The notes under the pieces were generated by a model, which was not told where the DNA came from, made no database searches, and saw nothing but the letters and a program-made list of their open reading frames with translations. Source: Vulcanimicrobiota bacterium (GTDB lineage: Bacteria; Vulcanimicrobiota; Vulcanimicrobiia; Vulcanimicrobiales; Vulcanimicrobiaceae). Taken from it: DNA of 10,562 nucleotides. The translations under genes and the position numbers were made by a program. Shown piece after piece: positions 1-7,106 of this stretch; positions within the stretch are counted from its first letter, which is position 1, and the number at the start of each line of letters is the position of its first letter. The stretch lies in the NCBI GenBank assembly GCA_019233415.1, contig JAFAMK010000282.1:1-10562 (forward strand), written 5' to 3'.

Positions 1-1221
1 GAGCTTGCCGGGTCCGTTTCGCCGCAGTTCGTCGTGTCGCAGATTCAGGCGGCGATCGCGCGGGTCGCGCAGATGCAGCCGGGGACGTCGATCGCGCTCG
101 GTGGTGGGTCCGCGCCGGCGTTGCGGCCCGGCGAAGTGCTCGATGCGCAGGCTAACGTCGTGCTGAACGGCAACGGCAGTTATGTCGACGTGCAGGGCAC
201 GACCAACGTGCACGTGAGCGTCGATGCGCTTCCGCAGCTCGATCCGACCGTGCTCTTCTACAGCGACGATCCGGAACAACTTGGAGCACTCGACGACGGC
301 GTGCTCTTTCGCGGGACGATCGACGCGGGACGACCGGCGCGGCTCTATGCGTACCACGTCTCCACTGCCGGACCGGCGCGGCGTCTCTATCTCGCGCTGC
401 AGACGGCCGCGGGAACGTCGCGCGTCCAGATACTCGGCGCGCTCGCGGGTCCGTCCGATGCGTTCTCGTACGTCGGACACCTTTCGACGCTGCGGTATCT
501 GCTCGAACGTGCGCCGCAGGAGAGCTACGTCGTCACGGTCGCGCCCGGCGTGCCGTTCATCGTCCCGATCGACCCGCAGGCGCTGCTTCCCGCGCAGCTC
601 GTCGCGGCGATCAGCGATCTGCGCGTTCTCGACGGCACGCCGGTCGACGTCGCCGTGGTCAGCGCGAGCAACGGGACCGATCCGGCGACGCTCCTCGCGC
701 AGCCGGAACATCCCAGCGACGGGCACAACCGGCGCGGCGAGTTCGCGCTGACGTCGGTTCCGCCGCTCGCGCTCGCGTTCAGCGTCGGCGGCGCGGAACC
801 GACGCCGTTCACGGTCGGCGTCCGCTTTTACGCGAACGGGCAGCCCGTCTTTCCGAATCTTCGGCCCGGCGGCACGGCGCTTGCCGGCGACTACGGCGTG
901 CTGCGCGACGTCGCGCTGAGCCTCACGAACCCGACGGCGGCGGCGCAGAACGTCTACCTCTACGAGCAGCCGGGTGGCGGCGGCGTGACGACGACGATCT
1001 GGTTCGCCGGCGATCCCGCACCGACGCAAGTCCTGTGCGTCAGCGACGCGTCGACACGCTATCTCGTCAAGCAGTTCACGCTTGCGCCGGGCGAATCGCG
1101 CACGGTCGGCGGCGCCTACATGACCGACGGCACGTCGTACTTTCCGCTCTCGTTCGGCCTCACCGCGACGGCGCCCGCAACCGCACCGCCGAACGGCTGT
1201 GGACCGAAGCCCGCCACGTAA
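1..1221 (+). CDS. Unrecognised beta-rich, probably exported protein, C-terminal part (5' end outside window)
   Basis: The frame is open from base 1 to a TAA at 1219-1221, so this is probably the 3' part of a longer gene. The first in-window start codon is a GTG at 34, which has no convincing ribosome binding site and is unlikely to be the true start. I do not recognise the family. The visible protein (about 406 residues) is rich in Gly, Ala, Pro, Thr and Val with alternating hydrophobic stretches, as expected for an extracytoplasmic beta-sandwich protein. No membrane segment is visible; any signal peptide would lie upstream. A local motif LFYSDDPEQ is followed by a beta-rich stretch of about 150 residues. 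The only two well-separated cysteines near the end (VLCVSD and NGCGPK) could form a disulfide. The tail is Ala/Thr/Pro-rich. It converges on the malonyl-CoA decarboxylase gene with 2 nt between stop codons. The coding call is firm; the function is unknown. Confidence 0.75.
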   Translation, partial: ELAGSVSPQFVVSQIQAAIARVAQMQPGTSIALGGGSAPALRPGEVLDAQANVVLNGNGSYVDVQGTTNVHVSVDALPQLDPTVLFYSDDPEQLGALDDGVLFRGTIDAGRPARLYAYHVSTAGPARRLYLALQTAAGTSRVQILGALAGPSDAFSYVGHLSTLRYLLERAPQESYVVTVAPGVPFIVPIDPQALLPAQLVAAISDLRVLDGTPVDVAVVSASNGTDPATLLAQPEHPSDGHNRRGEFALTSVPPLALAFSVGGAEPTPFTVGVRFYANGQPVFPNLRPGGTALAGDYGVLRDVALSLTNPTAAAQNVYLYEQPGGGGVTTTIWFAGDPAPTQVLCVSDASTRYLVKQFTLAPGESRTVGGAYMTDGTSYFPLSFGLTATAPATAPPNGCGPKPAT

Positions 1222-1223
1222 CG

Positions 1224-2624
1224 TCAGGCCGGCTTGCGCGCGGCGACCTCGGCTTTCGGCTTCGGACCTCGGCTCGGGAGGCGCGGCGCGAACCCGCGCA
1301 CGCGTGCGAAAGCGCCGCGCAACGCGTCGATGACGGGACGGCCGCGCGAGACGCGCGTTGCTTCGCGTTCTTCGTCGAGGTTGTCGCCGCCGAGAAGTGC
1401 CTTGACCGCGGATGATGCGTCGATGCGACGGTCTTCGGCGTAGGCGAGCTGGTTGGCGGGGTAGCGGTCGAGGGCGTAGCGGTAGTTCACCATCACGCCG
1501 AAGGACTGCTCGATGCCGCGCTGCGTCGGGTCGCCGAGCCAGTTGACGCGCTCGACCATCGCGCCGTTGCCGAGGTGGAAGCGCTCGACCGCGTCGCGCG
1601 GTGCGCCGTCGTCGCGCTTCGCCAGAAGCAGATAGCGGGCGGCGAGGCGCAGCAGCGAGTCGCGCACGAGCGCGAGCGCCGTCGCGTTGCGGTGCCAGCC
1701 CGGCGTCGCGAGCGCGGCGCGCACGTCTGCCGAAACCGCGTCGCCGCGCGCACGGACCCACGCGGCAAACCCCGGCAGCGGCGAGAGCGTCGCGAACGTG
1801 CGCAGGCGCGGCAGCTCCGCGCGCAGTTCTTCCACCGCGTGCTTGATCAGCGCGTTACCGAACGGAATTCCGGTGAGACCACGCTCGGCGTTCGAAATCG
1901 AGTAGAACGTCGCGCAGCGTGCTTGTGCCGGATCGACGCGCGGGGCGTCGGGGTTGAGGATCGCGCGGATCGACGCGGGCACATCGTCGGTCAGCGCGAC
2001 CTCGGTGAAGACGAGTGGCATGCCGGGGAGCGCCGGATGGAAGAACGCGTAGACGCGGCGGTCGTCGTCGAGCCGGTCCTTGAGGTCGAACCAGCCGCGC
2101 ACCGCGTGAACCGCTTCGAGCCGCGCGAGGCGTTCGAGCAGCGCCGCCGAGTCGGACCACGTCAGCCGCCGCAGTTCCAGCGTTCCGACGTCGACGCGCC
2201 CGGCGAGGAACGCGCGCAGGTCTTCGTCGAGCGGCGCGAGGTCGGCCGCGTCGAGCCGCTTCTCGACGAACACGAGCAGCGCAGCGCGCAGGTCGACGAC
2301 GAACCGCAGGTCGCCGGGCGGCGCGGCAAGGTGTCGCAAAAGGTGGTCGCGCGCGGGCTCGAGCGCGCGGCGCAGCCGTGCGACGGCCGCCCGGCGGTCG
2401 ATCGGGTCCTCGGCGGCCCGCACCGCATCGAGGCTGCGGGCGAGCCGGGGCGCGTCGACGTCGAGCCCGTCGAGCAGCCGCAAGAAGCGCAGCACCTCGT
2501 CGTCCGGGGCCCCGGCGAGCGCGGCATGCACGGTGCGCACGTGCTCGCGCGCCGCGACGTCGCCGACGGGCAACTGGCGCAGCGCTTCGACGGCGCGTTC
2601 GACTGGGGTGGCGCGGGGAGGCAT
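1224..2624 (-). CDS. Malonyl-CoA decarboxylase (MCD family)
   Basis: The enzyme converts malonyl-CoA to acetyl-CoA and CO2, for malonate use or to keep malonyl-CoA low. Numbering is from the ATG at 2624 (466 residues). The family pattern is clear: an N-terminal helical region (about 1-175), then the GNAT-like catalytic domain with FFHPALPGMPLVFTEVAL (about 194-211), FYSISN (240-245), FGNALIKHAVEEL (255-267), TLSPLPGF (279-286), FHLGNGA (349-355) and MVNYRYAL (378-385). S281 in SPLPGF and H350 in FHLGNGA match the catalytic Ser and His of the human enzyme. The last 50 or so residues, after SSAVKALLG, form a basic, Pro-rich tail beyond the usual bacterial end. A GTG at 2633 would add three residues. 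I prefer the ATG because a -10-like TATACT sits just upstream. No matB or transporter is adjacent, so a malonate-operon role is not shown. It may also be read through from the operon upstream. Confidence 0.93.
   Translation of the reverse strand: MPPRATPVERAVEALRQLPVGDVAAREHVRTVHAALAGAPDDEVLRFLRLLDGLDVDAPRLARSLDAVRAAEDPIDRRAAVARLRRALEPARDHLLRHLAAPPGDLRFVVDLRAALLVFVEKRLDAADLAPLDEDLRAFLAGRVDVGTLELRRLTWSDSAALLERLARLEAVHAVRGWFDLKDRLDDDRRVYAFFHPALPGMPLVFTEVALTDDVPASIRAILNPDAPRVDPAQARCATFYSISNAERGLTGIPFGNALIKHAVEELRAELPRLRTFATLSPLPGFAAWVRARGDAVSADVRAALATPGWHRNATALALVRDSLLRLAARYLLLAKRDDGAPRDAVERFHLGNGAMVERVNWLGDPTQRGIEQSFGVMVNYRYALDRYPANQLAYAEDRRIDASSAVKALLGGDNLDEEREATRVSRGRPVIDALRGAFARVRGFAPRLPSRGPKPKAEVAARKPA
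1245..1274. repeat. 10-bp direct repeat with 20-nt period in the MCD tail
   Basis: GACCTCGGCT occurs at 1245-1254 and again at 1265-1274. It lies in the codons for the Pro/Lys/Arg-rich C-terminal tail of the malonyl-CoA decarboxylase. It is probably a local duplication in low-complexity coding DNA rather than a functional site. Confidence 0.5.
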
Positions 2625-2633
2625 CTCCTTCAC

Positions 2634-2662
2634 AGTATACGGCCGCCACGGGCAGGTTACGA
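2634..2662 (-). promoter_or_regulatory. Candidate promoter for the malonyl-CoA decarboxylase gene, possibly leaderless
   Basis: On the minus strand TATACT (2639-2634) matches the -10 consensus at 5 of 6 positions in otherwise very GC-rich DNA. A weak -35-like TCGTAA (2662-2657, 3 of 6) lies 17 nt upstream. The ATG at 2624 begins 9 nt after the -10 box, so transcription would start at or just before the start codon. The intervening GTGAAGGAG contains AAGGAG, but with zero spacing to the ATG it cannot act as a normal Shine-Dalgarno. The site lies in the 44-nt gap after the VWA stop codon. Inference from motif and geometry only. Confidence 0.4.
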
Positions 2663-2668
2663 CTCCGG

Positions 2669-3808
2669 TCAGCCCGCGACGACGATCTCTTTACTGGCGG
2701 CCCAGGCCGCCAGGTCGCGCCGTTCGATCGCGGCGGCCATGAGTTCCGGGAACAGGTCGGGCGTGCATGCGAAGGCCGGGACGCCGAGCGCGGCGAGCGC
2801 CGCCGCGTTGTTCGGGTCGTAGCTCGGCGCACCGCGGTCGTCGAGCGCGAGCAGCGCGACGACCGTCACCCCGGCTCGCACCAGCGCCGCCGCGCGCGTC
2901 AGCATCTCCTCGCGGTTGCCGCCTTCGAACAGGTCGCTGATCAGCACGAACACCGTCTCGTGCGGCGCGCGCACGAGGCCCTGGCAGTACGCGAGGGCAC
3001 GGTTGATGTCGGTTCCGCCGCCGAGCTGCGTGCCGAACAGCAACTCGACGGGATCGTCGAGGTGCGCGGTCAGGTCGACGACCGCCGTGTCGAAGACGAC
3101 CATCGACGTGCGCACGGCGCGCACCGACGCGAGCGCAGCGCCGAGGATTCCCGAGTACACGACCGACGTCGCCATCGAGCCGCTCTGATCGACGCAGAGC
3201 ACGATGTCGCGCATCGTCGCGCCGCGGCGCGCGAAGCCGATGCGGCGCTCGGGCACGATCGTGCGGTAGTCCGGAAGGTAGTGGCGGAGATTCGCGCGGA
3301 TGGTTCGCGGCCAGTCGATCTCGGCGTGGCGCGGCCGGCGGTTGCGCGCCGCGCGGTCGAGGCTGCCGGTCACCGCCGCGCGGAGCGGCTCGCGCAGCCG
3401 CCGCTCGATCTCTTCGACCACGCTGCGCACGACGCGGCGCGCCGTGTCGCGTGTCTTCGCCGGGATGACGCTGCGCAGCGAGAGGAGCGTCGCGACGAGC
3501 CGCACGTCCGGGCTGACGGCCGCGAGCATCTCCGGTTCGAGCAGCATCTGCTGCAAGCCGAGGCGCGTGAACGCGTCGCGCTGCACGACCTGGACGACGG
3601 AACTGGGGAAGTACGTCCGCACGTCGCCGAGCCAGCGCACGGCGTTCGGCGAGGAAGCGCCCAAGCCGGCGCCGCGTTCGCTGTCGTAGAGCGCTTCGAG
3701 CGCAGCGTCGATGCGCGCGTCGTCGCCGATCAGGGGCGCACCGACGCCGTCGGCCGGGCCGCCGCCGAGCACGAGCCGCCAGCGGCGCGCGCGTTCGTCC
3801 GCGTTCAC
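2669..3808 (-). CDS. VWA domain protein, YehP-like (MIDAS metal-binding partner of the MoxR ATPase)
   Basis: The 379-residue protein has a helical N-terminal half (1-195) and a C-terminal von Willebrand A domain (about 200-350). The metal-ion-dependent adhesion site is complete: DQSGS (D207, S209, S211), T266 in GGGTD, and D292 in SDLFEGG. There is no signal peptide or membrane segment, so it is probably cytoplasmic. VWA proteins of this kind pair with MoxR AAA+ ATPases, binding a divalent cation and a target protein during ATP-driven remodelling; the ATPase gene lies two genes upstream. The length is close to that of E. coli YehP as I remember it. The start is GTG at 3808, whose last bases overlap the DUF5682 stop as GTGA, with GAGG at 7-nt spacing. 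It is the last gene of the five-gene set. The domain is certain; the cellular target is unknown. Confidence 0.92.
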   Translation of the reverse strand: MNADERARRWRLVLGGGPADGVGAPLIGDDARIDAALEALYDSERGAGLGASSPNAVRWLGDVRTYFPSSVVQVVQRDAFTRLGLQQMLLEPEMLAAVSPDVRLVATLLSLRSVIPAKTRDTARRVVRSVVEEIERRLREPLRAAVTGSLDRAARNRRPRHAEIDWPRTIRANLRHYLPDYRTIVPERRIGFARRGATMRDIVLCVDQSGSMATSVVYSGILGAALASVRAVRTSMVVFDTAVVDLTAHLDDPVELLFGTQLGGGTDINRALAYCQGLVRAPHETVFVLISDLFEGGNREEMLTRAAALVRAGVTVVALLALDDRGAPSYDPNNAAALAALGVPAFACTPDLFPELMAAAIERRDLAAWAASKEIVVAG

Positions 3809-6015
3809 GATGCAGCCTCGCCGCCGAGAATCGCGCGCAGCACCGGCACGACCAGCCGTGCTCGGTCGAGGTCTAAGTCGTCAGCGGCGATGAGCGCGCC
3901 CGCCTGCGCGGGCGTGCCGCGATGCGCGACGAGCCGCTCGCCGATCGCCCGCCGCTCCGGCGGCGCGAACGCCGAGAATGCCCGCCGCACGAGCGGCAGC
4001 ACCGCAACGAACGGATCGGCACCGAGCGCGCACAGCCAGTCGTCGACGACCTCGAGCAACTCGGGGTGATGCGCGAGGAGCAGGCCGCTGCCGCGCAACA
4101 GGCCCTCGATCCACGCTGCGGCGGCGAGCGGCGGCGTACCGTGCGAGAGCGCGCGCGCCAGCCGAACGCGCACGTCGTCGACGCCGACGATCCCGGCGTC
4201 GAATAGAAGCCGCATCGCCCGGCCCGCGAGGAGCGCGTGGACGCGGTCGCTCGCCGCGATGCGCGCGAGCGACGCGTGCCAGGTCGCGCGCTGCGACGGT
4301 TCGTCGAGGACGCGCAGCGCGCCGTCGACGGCGGCGACCCGCGCATCGAGCGCTTCGGCAGCATCGTCGTCGAGCGCGAGCGCGGCCGGCGGCAAGCCGA
4401 TGCACGCGCGCGTGAGGAGGCCGTCGATCGTCTCGCCGACGCGTTCGGCGTCGGTGCCGCGCACGTCGCCGTAGCGCCGGGTTCGCACCAGCGGCGGCAG
4501 CGCGTCGAGCATCAGCCCGACGTCGTGCGTGCGCGCCGCGGCGTCGCGCACCTGCGCGAGCACGAACAACGCGGCATCGCCGAGCGCCGCGGCGAACGTC
4601 GCGTCGAGCAGCGCGGTCAATTCCGCGAGGCCGTCGGCAGACGCGGCACGCTCTCGCGCGAAGGCCGTCGCGGCCCCGAGCAGCGTTCCGCCGTACGCGC
4701 TCGCTTCGATCAGCGCGACCGCGAACGCCGGCTCCCAGCGGACCGTCCACACCTCATGGAAGGTGCCGGTCTTTCCGCGCACCTCCCGCGGCGAGCCCCA
4801 TGCGACACCGAGGAGCCGCAGGCGGTGCAGCAGATGACTCCGTTCGAGATCGTTCGGCTTGCGCAGGTCGAGATCGAGCTCGCGCGCGGCCGGATCGGGC
4901 GGGAGCCGCAACCGCTTCTGCTCGCGCGCGACGTCGGCCAGCAGCGGGACCTGCGGCACGTCGTCGGGGACGGCGCCGAGCCGTTCGCCGACGACGAGCT
5001 TCTCGCGCAAGAGCCCGAGCGGTGTCGCGTTTCCGAACGCGTACACCGCGCGGATCGCGTCGAGCGTTTCGGCGAGCCCGGGGAGCGGTGCGGCGCGCAG
5101 CGCCGCGAGCGCGCCGGCGAGCCGAGTCGCTTCGATCGCGTGCGCCGGCGACACGTCGAGCTGTGCGTCGCGAAAGGCGCGCGACGCCTTGGTCATCCAT
5201 GCGGCGACGACACCGTCACGCGTCTCCCAGAGATGCTCGTACCAGCCCGGCGACTCGATCCCGGCACCGTAGCCGCTCGCCATCGTCAAGCGCCCGAACG
5301 TCCACGGAATCCACGTCGCGGCCGTCTTCGTCTTCGGCAGCCCTTTGAGCAACTCGGCATCGGCCCGCGCAGGCGGCATCGACGCGAGCGCCGGAACGTG
5401 CCATGCGCCGCACACGACGGCAACGTCGCCGTATTCGCGCTCCGCCGCGCGCGCAATGCGGCGCATCGACGCCTCGCGCCGCTGCTCTTCGGGATCGTCG
5501 CGCTCGCCCAGCTCGGCGCGCACGCCGCTCATCAGCTCCGCAACCGCGGCGAACGCGTCGGCGTCGCCGTGCCGCCGCTCGACCATCTGGTCCCACCAGC
5601 GCTCGCCGTCGGAAAAACCGGCCGCTTCGGCGATCGCTTCGAGCGGGTCTTCGCGCACGTCGTCGCCAGTTTCGTCGTCGGCGGCGTCCGCGTCGGCGCG
5701 CGCGGGCCGGTTCGCCTGCGGCAAATCCATGAACTGCACCGGCACGTTGCGCGCGAGCGCCCAGCGCAGCGCCTGCCACTCGGGCGAAAACTGCGCGAAC
5801 GGATAGAACACGGCGTGACGAAGATCGTCCGGCGCGTACACCAGGATCGCGACCGGCGGCTGCATCGCCGCGTGCGCCGCGAGCGGGATGATCGCGTCGG
5901 CGTCGGGAGGGCCTTCGACGAGCACGGCCTTCGGCGCGAGCGCGTCGAGCGCGCGCACGACGCTGCGCGCCGAGCCCGGCCCGTGATGGCGAATCCCGAG
6001 GAGGTGCAGGCTCAG
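3805..6015 (-). CDS. DUF5682 family protein, YehM-like, with TIKI/ChaN/EreA-like N-terminal region
   Basis: Numbering is from a proposed CTG start at 6015 (736 residues). The N-terminal motif LLGIRHHGPGS (5-15), VEGP (33-36), FMDLP (95-99) and the strand-like VVCGAWHVPAL (200-210) are spaced as in the TIKI/TraB/ChaN/EreA hydrolase superfamily, where an N-terminal GxxH and a later G-x-x-H contribute to the active site. The fold assignment is inference. A highly aromatic conserved-looking block follows (235-263, several Trp, ending EHLW). The remaining 450 or so residues look helical and repeat-like, without a recognised domain. There is no signal peptide or membrane segment. Start choice: CTG overlaps the ATPase stop as CTGA, has GGGAGG 7 nt upstream, and places the family motif right at the N-terminus. 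The conventional alternative is GTG at 6054, overlapping the ATPase gene by 43 nt, with AAGGA 10 nt upstream. It ends overlapping the VWA start. Family call strong; biochemical role unknown. Confidence 0.88.
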   Translation of the reverse strand: MSLHLLGIRHHGPGSARSVVRALDALAPKAVLVEGPPDADAIIPLAAHAAMQPPVAILVYAPDDLRHAVFYPFAQFSPEWQALRWALARNVPVQFMDLPQANRPARADADAADDETGDDVREDPLEAIAEAAGFSDGERWWDQMVERRHGDADAFAAVAELMSGVRAELGERDDPEEQRREASMRRIARAAEREYGDVAVVCGAWHVPALASMPPARADAELLKGLPKTKTAATWIPWTFGRLTMASGYGAGIESPGWYEHLWETRDGVVAAWMTKASRAFRDAQLDVSPAHAIEATRLAGALAALRAAPLPGLAETLDAIRAVYAFGNATPLGLLREKLVVGERLGAVPDDVPQVPLLADVAREQKRLRLPPDPAARELDLDLRKPNDLERSHLLHRLRLLGVAWGSPREVRGKTGTFHEVWTVRWEPAFAVALIEASAYGGTLLGAATAFARERAASADGLAELTALLDATFAAALGDAALFVLAQVRDAAARTHDVGLMLDALPPLVRTRRYGDVRGTDAERVGETIDGLLTRACIGLPPAALALDDDAAEALDARVAAVDGALRVLDEPSQRATWHASLARIAASDRVHALLAGRAMRLLFDAGIVGVDDVRVRLARALSHGTPPLAAAAWIEGLLRGSGLLLAHHPELLEVVDDWLCALGADPFVAVLPLVRRAFSAFAPPERRAIGERLVAHRGTPAQAGALIAADDLDLDRARLVVPVLRAILGGEAAS
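3816..3819 (-). promoter_or_regulatory. Ribosome binding site of the VWA gene
   Basis: GAGG on the minus strand (3819-3816) lies 7 nt before the GTG at 3808. This supports the GTG that overlaps the preceding TGA. The spacing equals that seen at the CTG start of the DUF5682 gene. Confidence 0.6.
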
Positions 6016-7106
6016 CCCGTCGCCTCCCGGCAGGCGCGGTACAGGTCTTTCCACCCGTCGCGTTCCTTCACGACGGTCTCGAGGTATTCGAGCCAGGCGA
6101 TGCGGTCTTGGACGGGATCTTTCACCACCGCACCGATCACGCCGGCGGCGACGTCGGCGGCGCGTAACGTTCCGTCACCGAAGTGTCCGGCGAGCGCGAG
6201 GCCTTGGTTCACGACCGAGATCGCCTCGCCGGTCGAGAGCGTCCCGGACGGCGTCTTCAGCTTCGTGCGGCCGTCGGCGGTGACGCCGGCGCGCAATTCG
6301 CGAAAGATCGTCAGCAGGCGACGAATCTCTTCGATCGCGGGCGGCTGCGCCGGCAGCGCGAGCGTCGCGCTGAGGCTCGCGACGCGCGATTGCACGATCG
6401 CGACCTCGTCCTCCAGCGACTCCGGGAGCGGCAGGACGACGACGTTGAAGCGCCGCTTGAGCGCGCTCGAGAGCTCGTTGACGCCGCGGTCGCGGTCGTT
6501 CGCGGTCGCGATGACGTTGAAGCCCTCGACCGCATCGACGTCGGCGCCGAGCTCCGGGATCGGCAGCGACTTTTCGGAAAGGATCGAGATCAGCGCGTCC
6601 TGCACGTCGGCCGGGATGCGCGTCAGCTCCTCGATGCGCACGATGCGCCCTTCGCGCATCGCGCGCAGCACGGGACTCGGCACGACGGCGCTCGGCGACG
6701 GCCCTTCGGCGAGCAGCTTCGCGTAGTTCCAGCCGTAGCGCAGCGTCTCTTCGCTCGTGCCGGCCGTGCCTTGCACGACGAGCCGCGAGTCGCCCGCGAC
6801 CGCCGCCGCGAGGTGTTCCGAGAGCCAGCTCTTTGCCGTGCCGGGAAGTCCGAGCAGCAGTAGCGCACGGTCCGTCGCGAGCGTTGCGATCGCGATCTCG
6901 ATCAAGCGCCGGTCGCCGAAATACTTCGTCGAGATCGCGGTGCCGTCGCTCAGCGTCCCGCCGGCGACGTACGTCGCCACGGCCCACGGCGAGAGCTTCC
7001 AGCGCGCGGGCCGGGGATGCGTGTCCTCGCGCGCCAGCGCGTCGAGCTCCTGCGCGTACAGCGTCTCCGCCGGCGCGCGCAGCGTGGTCCCGATCGTTTC
7101 GATCAT
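6012..7106 (-). CDS. MoxR-family AAA+ ATPase, YehL-like
   Basis: The 364-residue cytoplasmic AAA+ ATPase has Walker A GLPGTAKS (86-93), a Walker B-like strand IVRIEE (155-160) with the catalytic pair E159-E160, a sensor-1 region VIATANDRDRG (198-208) with N203, and a likely arginine finger in LKRRF (216-220). The segment LRYGWNYAKLLAEGPS (122-137) lies where MoxR proteins carry the pre-Walker-B insert. MoxR ATPases couple ATP hydrolysis to remodelling or cofactor insertion together with a VWA protein, and that partner is encoded two genes downstream. The expected first acidic residue of Walker B (Asp) is Glu here. The start at ATG 7106 overlaps the DUF5691 stop as ATGA. A longer open frame upstream (to 7361) only gives Arg/Ala-rich sequence antisense to nothing and overlapping DUF5691 codons, so it was not used. 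Target unknown. Confidence 0.93.
   Translation of the reverse strand: MIETIGTTLRAPAETLYAQELDALAREDTHPRPARWKLSPWAVATYVAGGTLSDGTAISTKYFGDRRLIEIAIATLATDRALLLLGLPGTAKSWLSEHLAAAVAGDSRLVVQGTAGTSEETLRYGWNYAKLLAEGPSPSAVVPSPVLRAMREGRIVRIEELTRIPADVQDALISILSEKSLPIPELGADVDAVEGFNVIATANDRDRGVNELSSALKRRFNVVVLPLPESLEDEVAIVQSRVASLSATLALPAQPPAIEEIRRLLTIFRELRAGVTADGRTKLKTPSGTLSTGEAISVVNQGLALAGHFGDGTLRAADVAAGVIGAVVKDPVQDRIAWLEYLETVVKERDGWKDLYRACREATG
6023..6028 (-). promoter_or_regulatory. Ribosome binding site that points to a CTG start for the DUF5682 gene
   Basis: GGGAGG on the minus strand (6028-6023) is followed by a 7-nt spacer (CGACGGG) and then CTG at 6015-6013, which overlaps the ATPase stop codon TGA at 6014-6012. 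No ATG, GTG or TTG lies at a comparable distance. The site lies within the last codons of the ATPase gene, as expected for coupled genes. Confidence 0.6.

Noticed and set aside
1575..2822. 415-codon open frame on the plus strand opposite the malonyl-CoA decarboxylase
   Set aside because: The translation is Arg/Glu/Gln-rich without family features, while the minus strand encodes all catalytic motifs of the decarboxylase.
2378..4069. 563-codon open frame on the plus strand across the decarboxylase, the gap and the VWA gene
   Set aside because: Low-complexity Arg-rich translation, antisense to genes with clear domain motifs; a composition shadow.
4237..6726. 829-codon open frame on the plus strand opposite the DUF5682 and ATPase genes
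   Set aside because: It is Arg/Ala/Gly-rich with no motif, and it runs antisense to two well-supported genes. Long stop-free antisense frames are expected at this GC content.
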